The notes below the pieces were generated by a model, which was given only the letters and a program-made list of their open reading frames with translations, made no database searches and was not told the DNA's origin. The translations under genes were made by a program, and so were the position numbers. Source: Cupriavidus sp. (lineage in GTDB: Bacteria; Pseudomonadota; Gammaproteobacteria; Burkholderiales; Burkholderiaceae). From it: a stretch of DNA of 64,000 nt. Each line of letters begins with the position of its first letter. The first letter of the stretch is position 1. The stretch covers positions 94,429-158,428 of the forward strand of contig JAPSLC010000005.1 in NCBI GenBank assembly GCA_031181345.1. Direction: 5' to 3'. This document shows, piece after piece, positions 8,690 to 18,045 of the stretch.

Positions 8690-11600
8690 TATCGGACCTC
8701 GACGTACTCGGTTTCGATCTGCAGCGGATAACGATTGGGAACGTCGGCCCACAGTCGTCGCAAGGCATCGGTCAGGTAGGACAACCTTCTGTCCGCCCAT
8801 CCCGTCTCCCCGGGTCTGCCTCGATACGACACATGGACCACCGACACGCCGGCCTCCAGCACCGGCACCAGCTTGCCGAGCTCGCGCTGCCACTCGGGCC
8901 GCAGCTCGTTGCCTTCGTTGGCGAAGGCCTGGGCATCGACCTCGATGCGCACCACGCGATGGATCGCCGCGCCGAAATCGAGCTTGACCATCTTGCCGCG
9001 CGTGGCGCGGACCACGCGCGGGTTCTCGGTGGTCACGCGATAGCCCGACGGCAGCGTGCGTTCGTCGAGCTTCATCACGAAGTTCGAGCCGCGGTCGGCC
9101 TGCGGAATATCGGCGCAGGGCACGTGGAAGCGGCCCTTCGCGTCGGCGGTCACCAGCAGCCCGCGCACCGTGACCACGCGCACGTTGGGAATGCCGGGCT
9201 CGCCGTCGTCCTGATAGCCGTTGGCATTACGGTCGTCGAATACCTTGCCGATGATGTCGGTGCAGTCGAATACCGCGTCGGGCACGATGCGCACCGTCGC
9301 CGAGCCGGTGTTGGACGCCTGCAGGTTGGCGATCGCGTTCAGCGCGTAGGCCTGGTTGGTGTACTCGCCCTCGCTGACGCCGGTACCGACCACCAGCACC
9401 AGCCGGTAGGTCTTGGTCTCGCCCGCGGCGAAGGTCTGCACCGGCCAGGTCATCTCGCGTCCGTTGGCGCGCGGTTCGGAACCGACGCCGTTGATCGAGC
9501 CCGAGCCGCTGCGGTACTTGAAGCCCGGCGGCAGCAGGTCGCGCACCGCGATATGCGTCAGCGGCGCGTTCAGCGTGTTGGTCACCGCGATGGTGTAGGG
9601 CACCAGCGAGCCGCGCATCACGTTCAGCATCGGCGTGGTCTTGACCACGCGCAGCGCGCCGCCGAGCACCGGGTCCAGCGGGATGTGGTTGTGCGCGATC
9701 TGCGAGGGCACCGCGCCGAAGGCGAAGGCGTTGTACCAGAGCACGGTGTCGTTGCCGCGCGGCGCGCCGGGCGTGGGCACGACCTGCAGCAGGCCGCCAC
9801 CGCCGGCGGGCAGCACGCCGCTGGCGGGGGGCAGCATGCCCGAAGGCGGCGGCAGATACGCGGCAGGCTGCACGACGCGCAGGCTGTAGGTGCCGGCAGG
9901 CGCCTGCGAGGTCAGCAGGAACTGGTAGAAGCCGTCCTCGCCCGTGGTCTGCTCGACGTTGGCGGCACCGCCGACGATCCATTCCGGCCGCGCCGGCGCA
10001 CCGTCGGGACCGATCAGCGTCACCTGCGCGCCGCGCACCGGATTGCGGCTGACCGCGTCGTAGACCACCCCGGTCGGATCGACCGGCAGGTTTTCCTCGA
10101 TCACCGTGGCGCCCGAGGCGACCACGACATCGAAGATCGCCGAGACGTCGCGCCGGCCGCCGCTGGCGCAGCGCGAATCGGTGCTCTGCGGGGGGCACAC
10201 CACGCCGTTGGCGGGGTTCGGCACCGGATAGCCGTACAGCGCGCCGCCCGGATTGAAGAAGCGCAGCTCGTAGCCGTTGTCGGCCGGCACGTTGTCCAGC
10301 GTGTAGCGGCCGCTGGCATCGGTGAACACCGGGGGCACCGAGCCGACCGGCGCGCCGCCCTTGTACAGCACCACGCGCCAGCCGCCCAGCGGCGGCTCGT
10401 CGCCCTCGCGCACTTCGCGCGATCCGCCCGGCTTGTTCATCCACACCTGGCCGGTGATCTTGCCCTTGTCGCCGGTCAGTTCGCCGAAGTCGTAGCCGCC
10501 GGCCGGCACGCCGGCGTTCAACACGATATTGCCGATGGTGTCGTTGCCGGCCGTGCCGCCCGCGCTGCCGACGCTCTCCTGGCCGTCCTTGTAGATCGCC
10601 AGCGCGGGGCCGCCCTGCTCGGTCACCGTGTAGGTGCCGGCCGGCAGATCGCCGAAACGGTAGCGGCCATCGGCATCGGTCGTCGCGGTTCGCGCGGCGG
10701 GGCCGGACAGCGCGATCGTGACGCCGGCGATGCCGGGCTCGCCGCTGTCGCGACGGCCGTTGGCGTTGATGTCGACGTAGACCGAGCCGCTCAGGCCCGA
10801 GGCCCGCTCGGGGAAGTCGTAGCCCGCCGCGGCAACGCCGCTGGCGATCCGGATTCCGCTGACCTGGTTGGTACCGGCGGTACCGCCGCGGTTGCCCACC
10901 ACCACGCCGCCATCGATATAGGCGGTCGGCTGCGTCTCGGTGATCGTGTAGCCGGCGGCGTCGCTCGGCCGCAGTCCGTCAAAGCGGTAGCTGCCGTCCG
11001 CGCCGGTCTGCACGGTGCGGTTGACCGGCTGGCCGAGATCGTCGGTGCCGGTCAGCGTGATCGTGATGTTCGGCAGCGGACCTTCGCCCGCGTCCTGCAC
11101 GCGGTTGCCGTTGTCGTCGAACCAGCTCTTGCCGGCGATGCTGCCGCCGCCGACTTCGCCGAAGTTGAAGTTCGTGCCGCTGTGCAGCGGATCGAACACG
11201 ATGTTGCCGATCTGGCTGAGGTTCGGCACCTGGTTCGGCGCCGTGGTCCAGCAACCGGCGCATGCGGTGCCGCCGAGCTCGCCGGCGGTGGTCTTGCCGT
11301 CCAGATAGTTGGCGGGCTGCTGTTCTTCCAGCTGATAGCCGCCCGCACCGGACTTCGGCAGGCCGGTGAACACGTAGCCGCCGTCGGCGCCGGTGGTGAC
11401 CGTGCGGTTGATCGCCTGGCCGGCGGCATCGGTGCCGCTCAGCCGGATCTGCACGCCGGCGATGCCCGGCTCGCCGGCATCGCGCAGGCCGTTGTTGTTC
11501 AGGTCGTTGTAGACCGCGCCGCCGAGACCGCCGAGGCGCTCGCCGAAGTGGTAGTCGCGTCCTTCCTGGCCCGGAGCCAGCGTGATGTTGCCGATCGTGT

Positions 11601-14600
11601 TGGCGGCGGGCGTACCGTCGAAGATCGCGTTGTTGACCGTGCCGGCGGGCGTGCCGGCCGACTCCTTGCCGTCGCCGTACTGCGGCGGCTGGGTTTCGAC
11701 CAGCGTATAGGTGCCGGCCGGCAGCCCTTCGAATCGATAGCTGCCATCCGCCGCGGTGGTCGCATTGCAATTGACCAGCGTGCAGATATCGATGCCGGTG
11801 GTCGTGTTGCCGCTCAGGCGTACCGCGATGCCGGCGATGCCGGTCTCCCCGCTGCCGCGCAGGCCATCGTTGTCGGCATCGACATAGACCGAACCCGACA
11901 CGCGTCCGCCCAGTTCGCCGAAGTCGTAGCCGGCGCCGAGCTGGTTCTGCTGCACGACCACGCCGGTGATCACGTCGTTGCCCGCACTGCCCACCGGCGC
12001 GCCGCCGACCGAACCGGCGCGGTCCGTGCCGTCGGCATAGGCGGCCAGCAGCGGCGACGGATTGCCGGCGCCATCGCGTTCGCGCACCGTATAGCCGCTG
12101 CCATCGCTGGCGGGCAGATTGGCGAAGGCGTAGTTGCCGTTGGCGTCGGTGGTGGTGGTGCACGGATAGACCGAACACACGGGCGCACCGGCGCCGGTAT
12201 TGCCGGCCAGCGATACCGCGACGCCGGCAATGCCGGGCTCGCCGGTATCGCGCCGGCCGTTGTTGTTCAGGTCGACGTAGACCGAGCCGGTCAGCTGCGT
12301 GTCGCCCTGGTGGCCGAAGTTGTAATTGACCGCATGGCTTTCCGACACCAGGCCGATGCCCGCGATGATCTGCGTGGAGGCGTTGGTGCTGCCGGCGCCC
12401 GGCGTGGCCGCGCCGGTGCCGACCTGCGTGCCGGTGGCGCTGATGCTCGCCGGACGCGTCTCGGTCACCGTGTAGGTGCCCGGGCGCAGATTGGCGAAGC
12501 TGTAGCCGCCGGTGGCGTTGGTCGTGGTGGTGGCGTTGACCGCCGCACCGAGGTCATCGGTGCCCGTCAGCGTCACGGTGACGTTGGGCAGGCCGAAGGT
12601 TTCGCCCGGCTGACGCGTCGCGTCGCCATTGGTATCGATGTAGGCCGAGCCGGCGATCTGCGCCGCCTTGACCTCGCCGAAATTGACGTTGTTCACGCTG
12701 CCGTTGAGCGTCAGCGCGATCGCCTGCACCGCGTTGCCGGTCAGGCCGCCGGACACCGAACCGCCGCTGGCGCCGTTGGTGCCGCTGCCCCCGCTGGTGC
12801 GGCCGGGCAGGTAGTCGCCCGGCTGGGTCTCGGTAACGGTATAGGTGCCGGGACGCAGGCCGGTGAAGCTGTACGCGCCGGTGGCGTCGGTGGTCGCGGT
12901 ACGCGTGACCGCGCCGCCGAGGTCGTCGGTACCCGTCAGGGTTACCGTCACGCCGGCGATGCCGGGTTCGCCGCCGTCGATGGCGCCGTCGGCATCGCGG
13001 TCGTGATAGACGCGGCCGCTGATGCCGCTGGCCGGAATCTCGCCGAACAGGTAGCCGGTCGCGGCGGTGTTGCCCGGCAGCGGGATACTGCCGAACACGT
13101 CGTTGCCGACCGTGCCGCCGGCCGAGCCGGCGGTGTCGCGCCCATCGGCATAGGCCGCGTTGTTGACCGGGCCTTCGCTGATCTGATAGGTGCCCTCGGG
13201 CAGCCGGTCGAACACGTAGGCGCCGCTCGCATTGGTCGTCGTGCTGCGGGAGATCGGCGTACCGTCGAACGCATTGCCGCTCAGCGTGACCGCGATATTG
13301 GCCAGGCCGTTCTCGCCGGCATCGCGCACGCCGTCGTTATCCGCATCGACATAGACGGCGCCGGCGAGCGACGACGACACCACGGTGACGTTGCCGCTGT
13401 TGCTGTTGTTGGACGCCTGCTCGTCCTTGGAATCGGTGGTGACGGTTGCGCTGTTTGTGAATGGCGTCGGCGCGGCGCTGCCGACCGCGGTCACCTTGAC
13501 CGGAATCGCGATCGAGATCTGCGCCAGCGCGTCAACCGTGCCGAACGAGCACTGCACGATGTTGCCGCCGGCCGCGCCGCTGCAGCTCAGGCTGGTGGCC
13601 GATCCGCTGACCATCGTGGCGACCGGCGCGCCGGTCAGCACCATATTGGCCGGCAGCGTGTCGGTCACGCGCACGTTGTCGCCTTCGGTGGGACCGTTGT
13701 TGCGCACCAGCACCGTGTAGGTGAACGGACGCATCAGTTCGGCCGTGGCCGGCACCGCGGTCTTGGACTGCACCGCCAGGTCCGCCTTGGTACGGACCGT
13801 GGTCGGCTCGGTGGTCTGGTTATTGCCGGCATTGCGGTCGAAGCCGCCGGCGATCTCGTCGGAGGTGATGCTGACCGCGTTCTGCACCGTGCCCTTGGCC
13901 ACGCCCTGCATGCCGACCTGGATCTGCACCGATTCGCCGGAGGCGATCCGCGGGTAGCTGCAACTGATGGTGCCGCCGATCGAGTCGACCGGGCCGGTGG
14001 TGCAGCTGCCGGTCGAGCTCACCGTCTTGAAGCGCAGGCCGGTGGACGGCAGCGTGTCGGTGACCATCACGTTCTGCGCCTGCGACGGACCGCTGTTGGT
14101 GACGGTGATCGTGTAGACCACCATGTCCTCGACCGCGACGGGGTCGACGCTGTCGCGCTTGTTGACCAGCAGGTCCAGGTCGGGGCCGGTCACGTTGGTG
14201 TTGACCGAGCCGGTGTTGTTGCCGCTATTGGTCTCGACCGTCGACGTGCTGACCACCACGTTGTTGGTGATGGTGGTGTTGCGCAGCGCGGTGCTGGGGC
14301 GCACCACCACGGTAGCGGTCTGCTGCCCGTTGGCGACGACCTCGGCCCAGTTGCAGGTCACGGTCTCGCCGCCGGTCGTCAGCGCGCCAGGCGCCAGCGC
14401 CGTCGTGCAGCTGCCGCCGCCGTTGCCCTGCGCCCGCACGAAGTAGACGCCGGCGGGCAAGGTGTCGACCGCCTGCACATCGACGGCCCTGCTGGGACCG
14501 GCGTTGCGCGCGGTGATCACATAGGTCAGGTCCTGGCCGGCCGGGATGCTGATCGGGTTCGCGGACTTCTGCACCGTGACGTCGGCGCGCGGTTCGACAT

Positions 14601-16755
14601 TGGACGAGACGGTGGCGAAGTTGTCGGTGTAGTCCGGGTCGGCGACATTGCTCGACAACGCGCTGGCCTGGTTCTGGCGCGCGCCGCCGTCGCCGCCGGG
14701 CCGCACGCGCACCGTTACCACCGGGCAGTTGCTGTCCGCGGTGCAGACCGGGATCGAGGGGAACCGGCAGGTCAGATCGCGCACGCCGGCATTGCCGGCC
14801 GCGCTGGTGCAGCTGCCGCCGCTGGTGTTGCCGTTGGCGATCACGGCATCGATGAAGCCTTCGCCGGTCAGGCCAACGCCGTTGCTGATCAGGGTATGCA
14901 GCGAGTCGAACAGCGTGACGTCGGTCGACGGCTCCGGACCGGCGTTCACGACCTGCAGGCTGTAGGTCAGGATGTCGCCGGCGGGCAGCGAGGCCGGCGC
15001 GACGCGCTTGATCACCGACAGGTTCGCCGAGGCGCTCGGCGGCTGCGTCGACATGCCGTACGACGCGCAGTTGTTCTCGGGGACGTTGTCCAGCGCCGGC
15101 GTGCCGCTGGCCGAGGCGACCGCGGACACGCACATCGTGTTCGCGAACTGGCCGTCGGCCCTCGCTTCGACCTCGTAGGTAACCCACGGACTGGCCTGGC
15201 CGGATGCCAGCGGCGCCCCGCTGGTGTATTCGCGGGTACAGGTCATCTGCGTGCCCGCGCTGGTGTCGTACGGCGGCGTCGGCGTGCAGGTCCAGCCATT
15301 GGTCGCGGTGTAGCCGAGCACGCGCAGATTCGCCGGCAGCGTGTCGATCATCCGCGCGGTGCCGACCAGCGCGCTCGGCCCGTCGTTGTGCAGGCGAACC
15401 TGCCATTGCCATTTCGAGCCGACGGTCGCCAGGGCCGGCGACGGGCCGCGCTTCTCGGCGCGCAGGTCGGCGGCCGGATCGACGATGGCGATGGTCTTGG
15501 TACTGCTGTTGTTCAGGTTGTTGACCTCGGGCGTGCCGTTGGTGATGGTCGCCACGTTGTTGACCGGGTGGAACGCCGTGACGGCGCGCACGCCGATGGC
15601 GATGGTGCCGGCATTGACGTTTCGCCCCGCCGCCAGCGCGCCGCCCCCCCACGTGCAGCGGACGGTCTGGCCCGACACCGCGCAGTTCCATCCGCCGGAA
15701 CTGAACGCGCCCGGATTGCGCAAGGCCACCTGGGACGGCAGCGTGTCGACCACCTCCATGCCGGCCGGCGCGTCGCCGGTGTACGAGACCGCGAGCGTGT
15801 AGTCGAATTCGGTGCCGACGGTCACGGTGTCCGCGCCGGTCGATCCCTTGACGATGCGCAGATCGGTACCCGCGGTCACGGTGGTATTGGCCGTGACCGT
15901 GTTGTTGTCGGTGCTCGGGTCCTGGGCCGCCGACGGCGACACCACCGACACCGAGGCGCCGTCGGTCAACGTCGAGCTGGCGCTGGTCCAGACCTCGCCC
16001 TGGATCGTGCCGACCTCGAAGGTGGCGTTCGGCGCGATCGGCCCGGCGACGCTGCAGGTCACCGTCGAGCCGCTCTGCGAGCAGCCCAGCGGCAGCGAGG
16101 TCGCGGTGTAGCCCGGCGGCAGCGTGTTGACCACGCGCAGCGACGTCGCCGCGTCCGGACCGGCGTTGGATACGCGCATCGTGTAGTTCAGCGCGCTGCC
16201 CGCCTGCACGCTCGGACTGGACGGAATCAGCTGGATCGCCAGGTCGGCGCCCTGCGTGACCGTGGTCGTCTGCGGCCGGGTGTTGTTGCTCAGATCGGGG
16301 TCGGCCTCGGCCGAGGTGACCTCGCCCACGTTCTCGATGGTGCCGGCGCTCTGCGGACGCACGGTGACGCGCACCGTGGCGACGCCCGACGCCGCGATCG
16401 TGCCCAGCGAACAGGACACCACGCCGCCGACCGGCGCCGCGCAGCTGCCCTGGCTCGGCTGCGCGTCGACGAAGACGACGCCGGGCGGCAGCGTGTCCTT
16501 GAGGACCACGCCGGTCGCGGCCGCATTGGTGGTGTTGTTGTCGACCCGCAGCGTGTAGGTCAGCAGGCCGCCCGCGGGAACGGGATCGAAGCCGTCGTCG
16601 CTGTGGTTCAGCACCAGGTCCGCGGCGGTGGCCGCCGATGACATGACGACCATTGCCAGGCCCGCCAGCAGGCGGTTGCGCCAGGCTTTCCCGTTGGCAA
16701 GCGCGCACGCGCGCCTACCCGGGCCCGCGAACGCGGTCCGAGACGACCAATGCAT
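8689..16755 (-). CDS. Giant DUF11/SdrD_B repeat surface protein
   Basis: 2688 aa. The signal peptide runs to about residue 45 (hydrophobic stretch, then SSAATAAD). Eight DUF11 repeats follow (about 46-1125), each starting with ADL/ANL-like strands, containing a VTNSGP-like turn and DTLPPG, and most with a Cys pair. Next come eight clear SdrD_B/Cna-B-type repeats (about 1130-2100; GSVYVD.N.DG.RD.GEPGIAGV and GTYTVTE) plus a ninth divergent one. The tail has a carboxypeptidase-regulatory-like domain (about 2220), another DUF11 (about 2370-2485), a degenerate SdrD_B (about 2500) and an OmpA-like remnant (about 2605-2688). Probably a surface-exposed or secreted adhesin or structural protein. First gene of a two-gene operon. 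No LPXTG anchor, as expected in a Gram-negative. Confidence 0.85.
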   Translation of the reverse strand: MHWSSRTAFAGPGRRACALANGKAWRNRLLAGLAMVVMSSAATAADLVLNHSDDGFDPVPAGGLLTYTLRVDNNTTNAAATGVVLKDTLPPGVVFVDAQPSQGSCAAPVGGVVSCSLGTIAASGVATVRVTVRPQSAGTIENVGEVTSAEADPDLSNNTRPQTTTVTQGADLAIQLIPSSPSVQAGSALNYTMRVSNAGPDAATSLRVVNTLPPGYTATSLPLGCSQSGSTVTCSVAGPIAPNATFEVGTIQGEVWTSASSTLTDGASVSVVSPSAAQDPSTDNNTVTANTTVTAGTDLRIVKGSTGADTVTVGTEFDYTLAVSYTGDAPAGMEVVDTLPSQVALRNPGAFSSGGWNCAVSGQTVRCTWGGGALAAGRNVNAGTIAIGVRAVTAFHPVNNVATITNGTPEVNNLNNSSTKTIAIVDPAADLRAEKRGPSPALATVGSKWQWQVRLHNDGPSALVGTARMIDTLPANLRVLGYTATNGWTCTPTPPYDTSAGTQMTCTREYTSGAPLASGQASPWVTYEVEARADGQFANTMCVSAVASASGTPALDNVPENNCASYGMSTQPPSASANLSVIKRVAPASLPAGDILTYSLQVVNAGPEPSTDVTLFDSLHTLISNGVGLTGEGFIDAVIANGNTSGGSCTSAAGNAGVRDLTCRFPSIPVCTADSNCPVVTVRVRPGGDGGARQNQASALSSNVADPDYTDNFATVSSNVEPRADVTVQKSANPISIPAGQDLTYVITARNAGPSRAVDVQAVDTLPAGVYFVRAQGNGGGSCTTALAPGALTTGGETVTCNWAEVVANGQQTATVVVRPSTALRNTTITNNVVVSTSTVETNSGNNTGSVNTNVTGPDLDLLVNKRDSVDPVAVEDMVVYTITVTNSGPSQAQNVMVTDTLPSTGLRFKTVSSTGSCTTGPVDSIGGTISCSYPRIASGESVQIQVGMQGVAKGTVQNAVSITSDEIAGGFDRNAGNNQTTEPTTVRTKADLAVQSKTAVPATAELMRPFTYTVLVRNNGPTEGDNVRVTDTLPANMVLTGAPVATMVSGSATSLSCSGAAGGNIVQCSFGTVDALAQISIAIPVKVTAVGSAAPTPFTNSATVTTDSKDEQASNNSNSGNVTVVSSSLAGAVYVDADNDGVRDAGENGLANIAVTLSGNAFDGTPISRSTTTNASGAYVFDRLPEGTYQISEGPVNNAAYADGRDTAGSAGGTVGNDVFGSIPLPGNTAATGYLFGEIPASGISGRVYHDRDADGAIDGGEPGIAGVTVTLTGTDDLGGAVTRTATTDATGAYSFTGLRPGTYTVTETQPGDYLPGRTSGGSGTNGASGGSVSGGLTGNAVQAIALTLNGSVNNVNFGEVKAAQIAGSAYIDTNGDATRQPGETFGLPNVTVTLTGTDDLGAAVNATTTTNATGGYSFANLRPGTYTVTETRPASISATGTQVGTGAATPGAGSTNASTQIIAGIGLVSESHAVNYNFGHQGDTQLTGSVYVDLNNNGRRDTGEPGIAGVAVSLAGNTGAGAPVCSVYPCTTTTDANGNYAFANLPASDGSGYTVRERDGAGNPSPLLAAYADGTDRAGSVGGAPVGSAGNDVITGVVVQQNQLGAGYDFGELGGRVSGSVYVDADNDGLRGSGETGIAGIAVRLSGNTTTGIDICTLVNCNATTAADGSYRFEGLPAGTYTLVETQPPQYGDGKESAGTPAGTVNNAIFDGTPAANTIGNITLAPGQEGRDYHFGERLGGLGGAVYNDLNNNGLRDAGEPGIAGVQIRLSGTDAAGQAINRTVTTGADGGYVFTGLPKSGAGGYQLEEQQPANYLDGKTTAGELGGTACAGCWTTAPNQVPNLSQIGNIVFDPLHSGTNFNFGEVGGGSIAGKSWFDDNGNRVQDAGEGPLPNITITLTGTDDLGQPVNRTVQTGADGSYRFDGLRPSDAAGYTITETQPTAYIDGGVVVGNRGGTAGTNQVSGIRIASGVAAAGYDFPERASGLSGSVYVDINANGRRDSGEPGIAGVTIALSGPAARTATTDADGRYRFGDLPAGTYTVTEQGGPALAIYKDGQESVGSAGGTAGNDTIGNIVLNAGVPAGGYDFGELTGDKGKITGQVWMNKPGGSREVREGDEPPLGGWRVVLYKGGAPVGSVPPVFTDASGRYTLDNVPADNGYELRFFNPGGALYGYPVPNPANGVVCPPQSTDSRCASGGRRDVSAIFDVVVASGATVIEENLPVDPTGVVYDAVSRNPVRGAQVTLIGPDGAPARPEWIVGGAANVEQTTGEDGFYQFLLTSQAPAGTYSLRVVQPAAYLPPPSGMLPPASGVLPAGGGGLLQVVPTPGAPRGNDTVLWYNAFAFGAVPSQIAHNHIPLDPVLGGALRVVKTTPMLNVMRGSLVPYTIAVTNTLNAPLTHIAVRDLLPPGFKYRSGSGSINGVGSEPRANGREMTWPVQTFAAGETKTYRLVLVVGTGVSEGEYTNQAYALNAIANLQASNTGSATVRIVPDAVFDCTDIIGKVFDDRNANGYQDDGEPGIPNVRVVTVRGLLVTADAKGRFHVPCADIPQADRGSNFVMKLDERTLPSGYRVTTENPRVVRATRGKMVKLDFGAAIHRVVRIEVDAQAFANEGNELRPEWQRELGKLVPVLEAGVSVVHVSYRGRPGETGWADRRLSYLTDALRRLWADVPNRYPLQIETEYVEVR

Positions 16756-17338
16756 GATTTCCCCGTTTCCTCAAGGCCACGCCGATCGCGGGTCGCGTCT
16801 ATCGCGCTGTCGCGTCGGCCGACTTGTTGCTTTTGTCTCTTTTGCTTCTTTTGCTTCGCTGCGATGGGCGGCTGGCTCGCCGCCCGCGTACCGGCATGCG
16901 CCGGCCAACACATGCCATCCCCCCAAACCGTGTCGGACACGGTGAGGCGCGGCTTCAAGACGGTGCTGCTGGTATTTCGGATCGCTGAGGCGTTTCCCCG
17001 CAGGCCTGCCGGGACATGGCCGGGTCGGCTGCAACAGGGAAAGCGATGACGCTGGAGCGGATTCGCGGGGCAACAACTCCCACCCCGTGGAACCTGCTCT
17101 GCGAACGCGGAGCGGATTTTGCTAGTGATTCAAAAACGACATTGTAAACAAATGTTTCTGAATGGAAAACGAGGCCAGGGGCGCGTGCGGCAAGCGTCAA
17201 AAGCCGCGCCGGGCTTGGGCCGGCGGGCGATGAGCGGATGTATCGAAAAACCGACGAAGGTCGGAATGGCCCGCGACGTCTCGCCGAACCGACATGGACA
17301 GCCGCGTAGCGCCCGGCACCGCGGTGCGCTCCCAGGCG
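16756..17338. other. Long leader/intergenic region upstream of the giant surface-protein operon
   Basis: No credible gene in 583 bp. On the minus strand a TACAAT with a weak TTTTCC 17 bp upstream (about 17135-17165) could start a leader of nearly 400 nt. The leader contains a perfect 15-bp palindrome, CCGTGTCGGACACGG (16928-16942), and an oligopurine run of CAAAAGAAG-type units about 100 nt before the start codon. Local AT-richness near 17120-17165 contrasts with the surroundings. Confidence 0.4.
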
Positions 17339-17779
17339 TCAGCCGACGCGATAGAACTCGGGAGTCTGCCCGGCGTTGACGGCGCGCTGGAGCCAGTCCG
17401 GCATCTCGCCGGTGCCGTCCCAGCACTGGCCCAACGCATTGCGATAGAGGACGCCGGCGGGCTGCGGCGGCGCGGATTCGTTTGCGGCCGAGGCTGCGGC
17501 CGCGGTCGAGGACGCTGTCGACGGCGTGGGGGGAGTTGCCGGTGGGATTGCCGGTATTGGCGGATCGGCGGACGCGGGGCTCGATGCCGGCGCGTCGGCA
17601 GCATCGGCAGCATTGGCAGCGTTGGCAGGGTCGGCAGCGGCGGCGCGGCTCCGCTTGGCCCGGTTGGTACCGGAGAAACATCCGGCCGCGACCAGATCGT
17701 CCAGCGACAGGCCGTAGCGATCCATCTGCGCGCGCACCCAGGCGGCCGCGGCTAGTCGGGCTTCATCGAACTCGGACAT
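17339..17779 (-). CDS. H-NS-like nucleoid-associated protein
   Basis: 146 aa. The N-terminal part (MSEFDEARLAAAAWVRAQM, LSLDDLVAAGCF) is helical. A long Ala/Pro/Ser linker (about residues 45-105) is followed by a C-terminal domain, LYRNALGQCWDGTGEMPDWLQ, that resembles the H-NS DNA-binding loop (YRDP.TG.TWSGRGR.P.WL in the family). The usual RGR core is replaced by GTGEM, so AT-minor-groove binding may be altered. A GTG five codons upstream (17794) is an alternative start. It lies between the giant surface-protein operon and a divergent antiporter; silencing of the AT-rich promoter of that operon is conceivable but not shown. Confidence 0.7.
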   Translation of the reverse strand: MSEFDEARLAAAAWVRAQMDRYGLSLDDLVAAGCFSGTNRAKRSRAAAADPANAANAADAADAPASSPASADPPIPAIPPATPPTPSTASSTAAAASAANESAPPQPAGVLYRNALGQCWDGTGEMPDWLQRAVNAGQTPEFYRVG

Positions 17780-18045
17780 GGCGTTTTCGTGCACGCTGCC
17801 GGCCAGAGGCGGCCGACAGGCTAGGAGGACAACAGAAGGACCCGGCGGTGCCGGTCGAACATCGCGATTCTACAGGCTCGGCGCCGATACGCCCCGCCGC
17901 CGCGGCAAAACCTTGAATTGCGCCACGCCTTCGCGCTAAGGTCGAGCCTCTCTTTTGCCGCAAGCCAGGACCGCTCCGTGTTTTTGCCGTTCCCCTTCCC
18001 GCCTCCGCGCCGGTGGCATGCCGCGCGCGCCAGGAGCGAGCGCCC

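Noticed and set aside
8551..16641. 2696-codon open frame on the plus strand
   Set aside because: It is antisense to the giant DUF11 gene, has Arg/His/Gly-rich low-complexity translation and no ribosome site or family. GC-rich third positions remove stops on the opposite strand.
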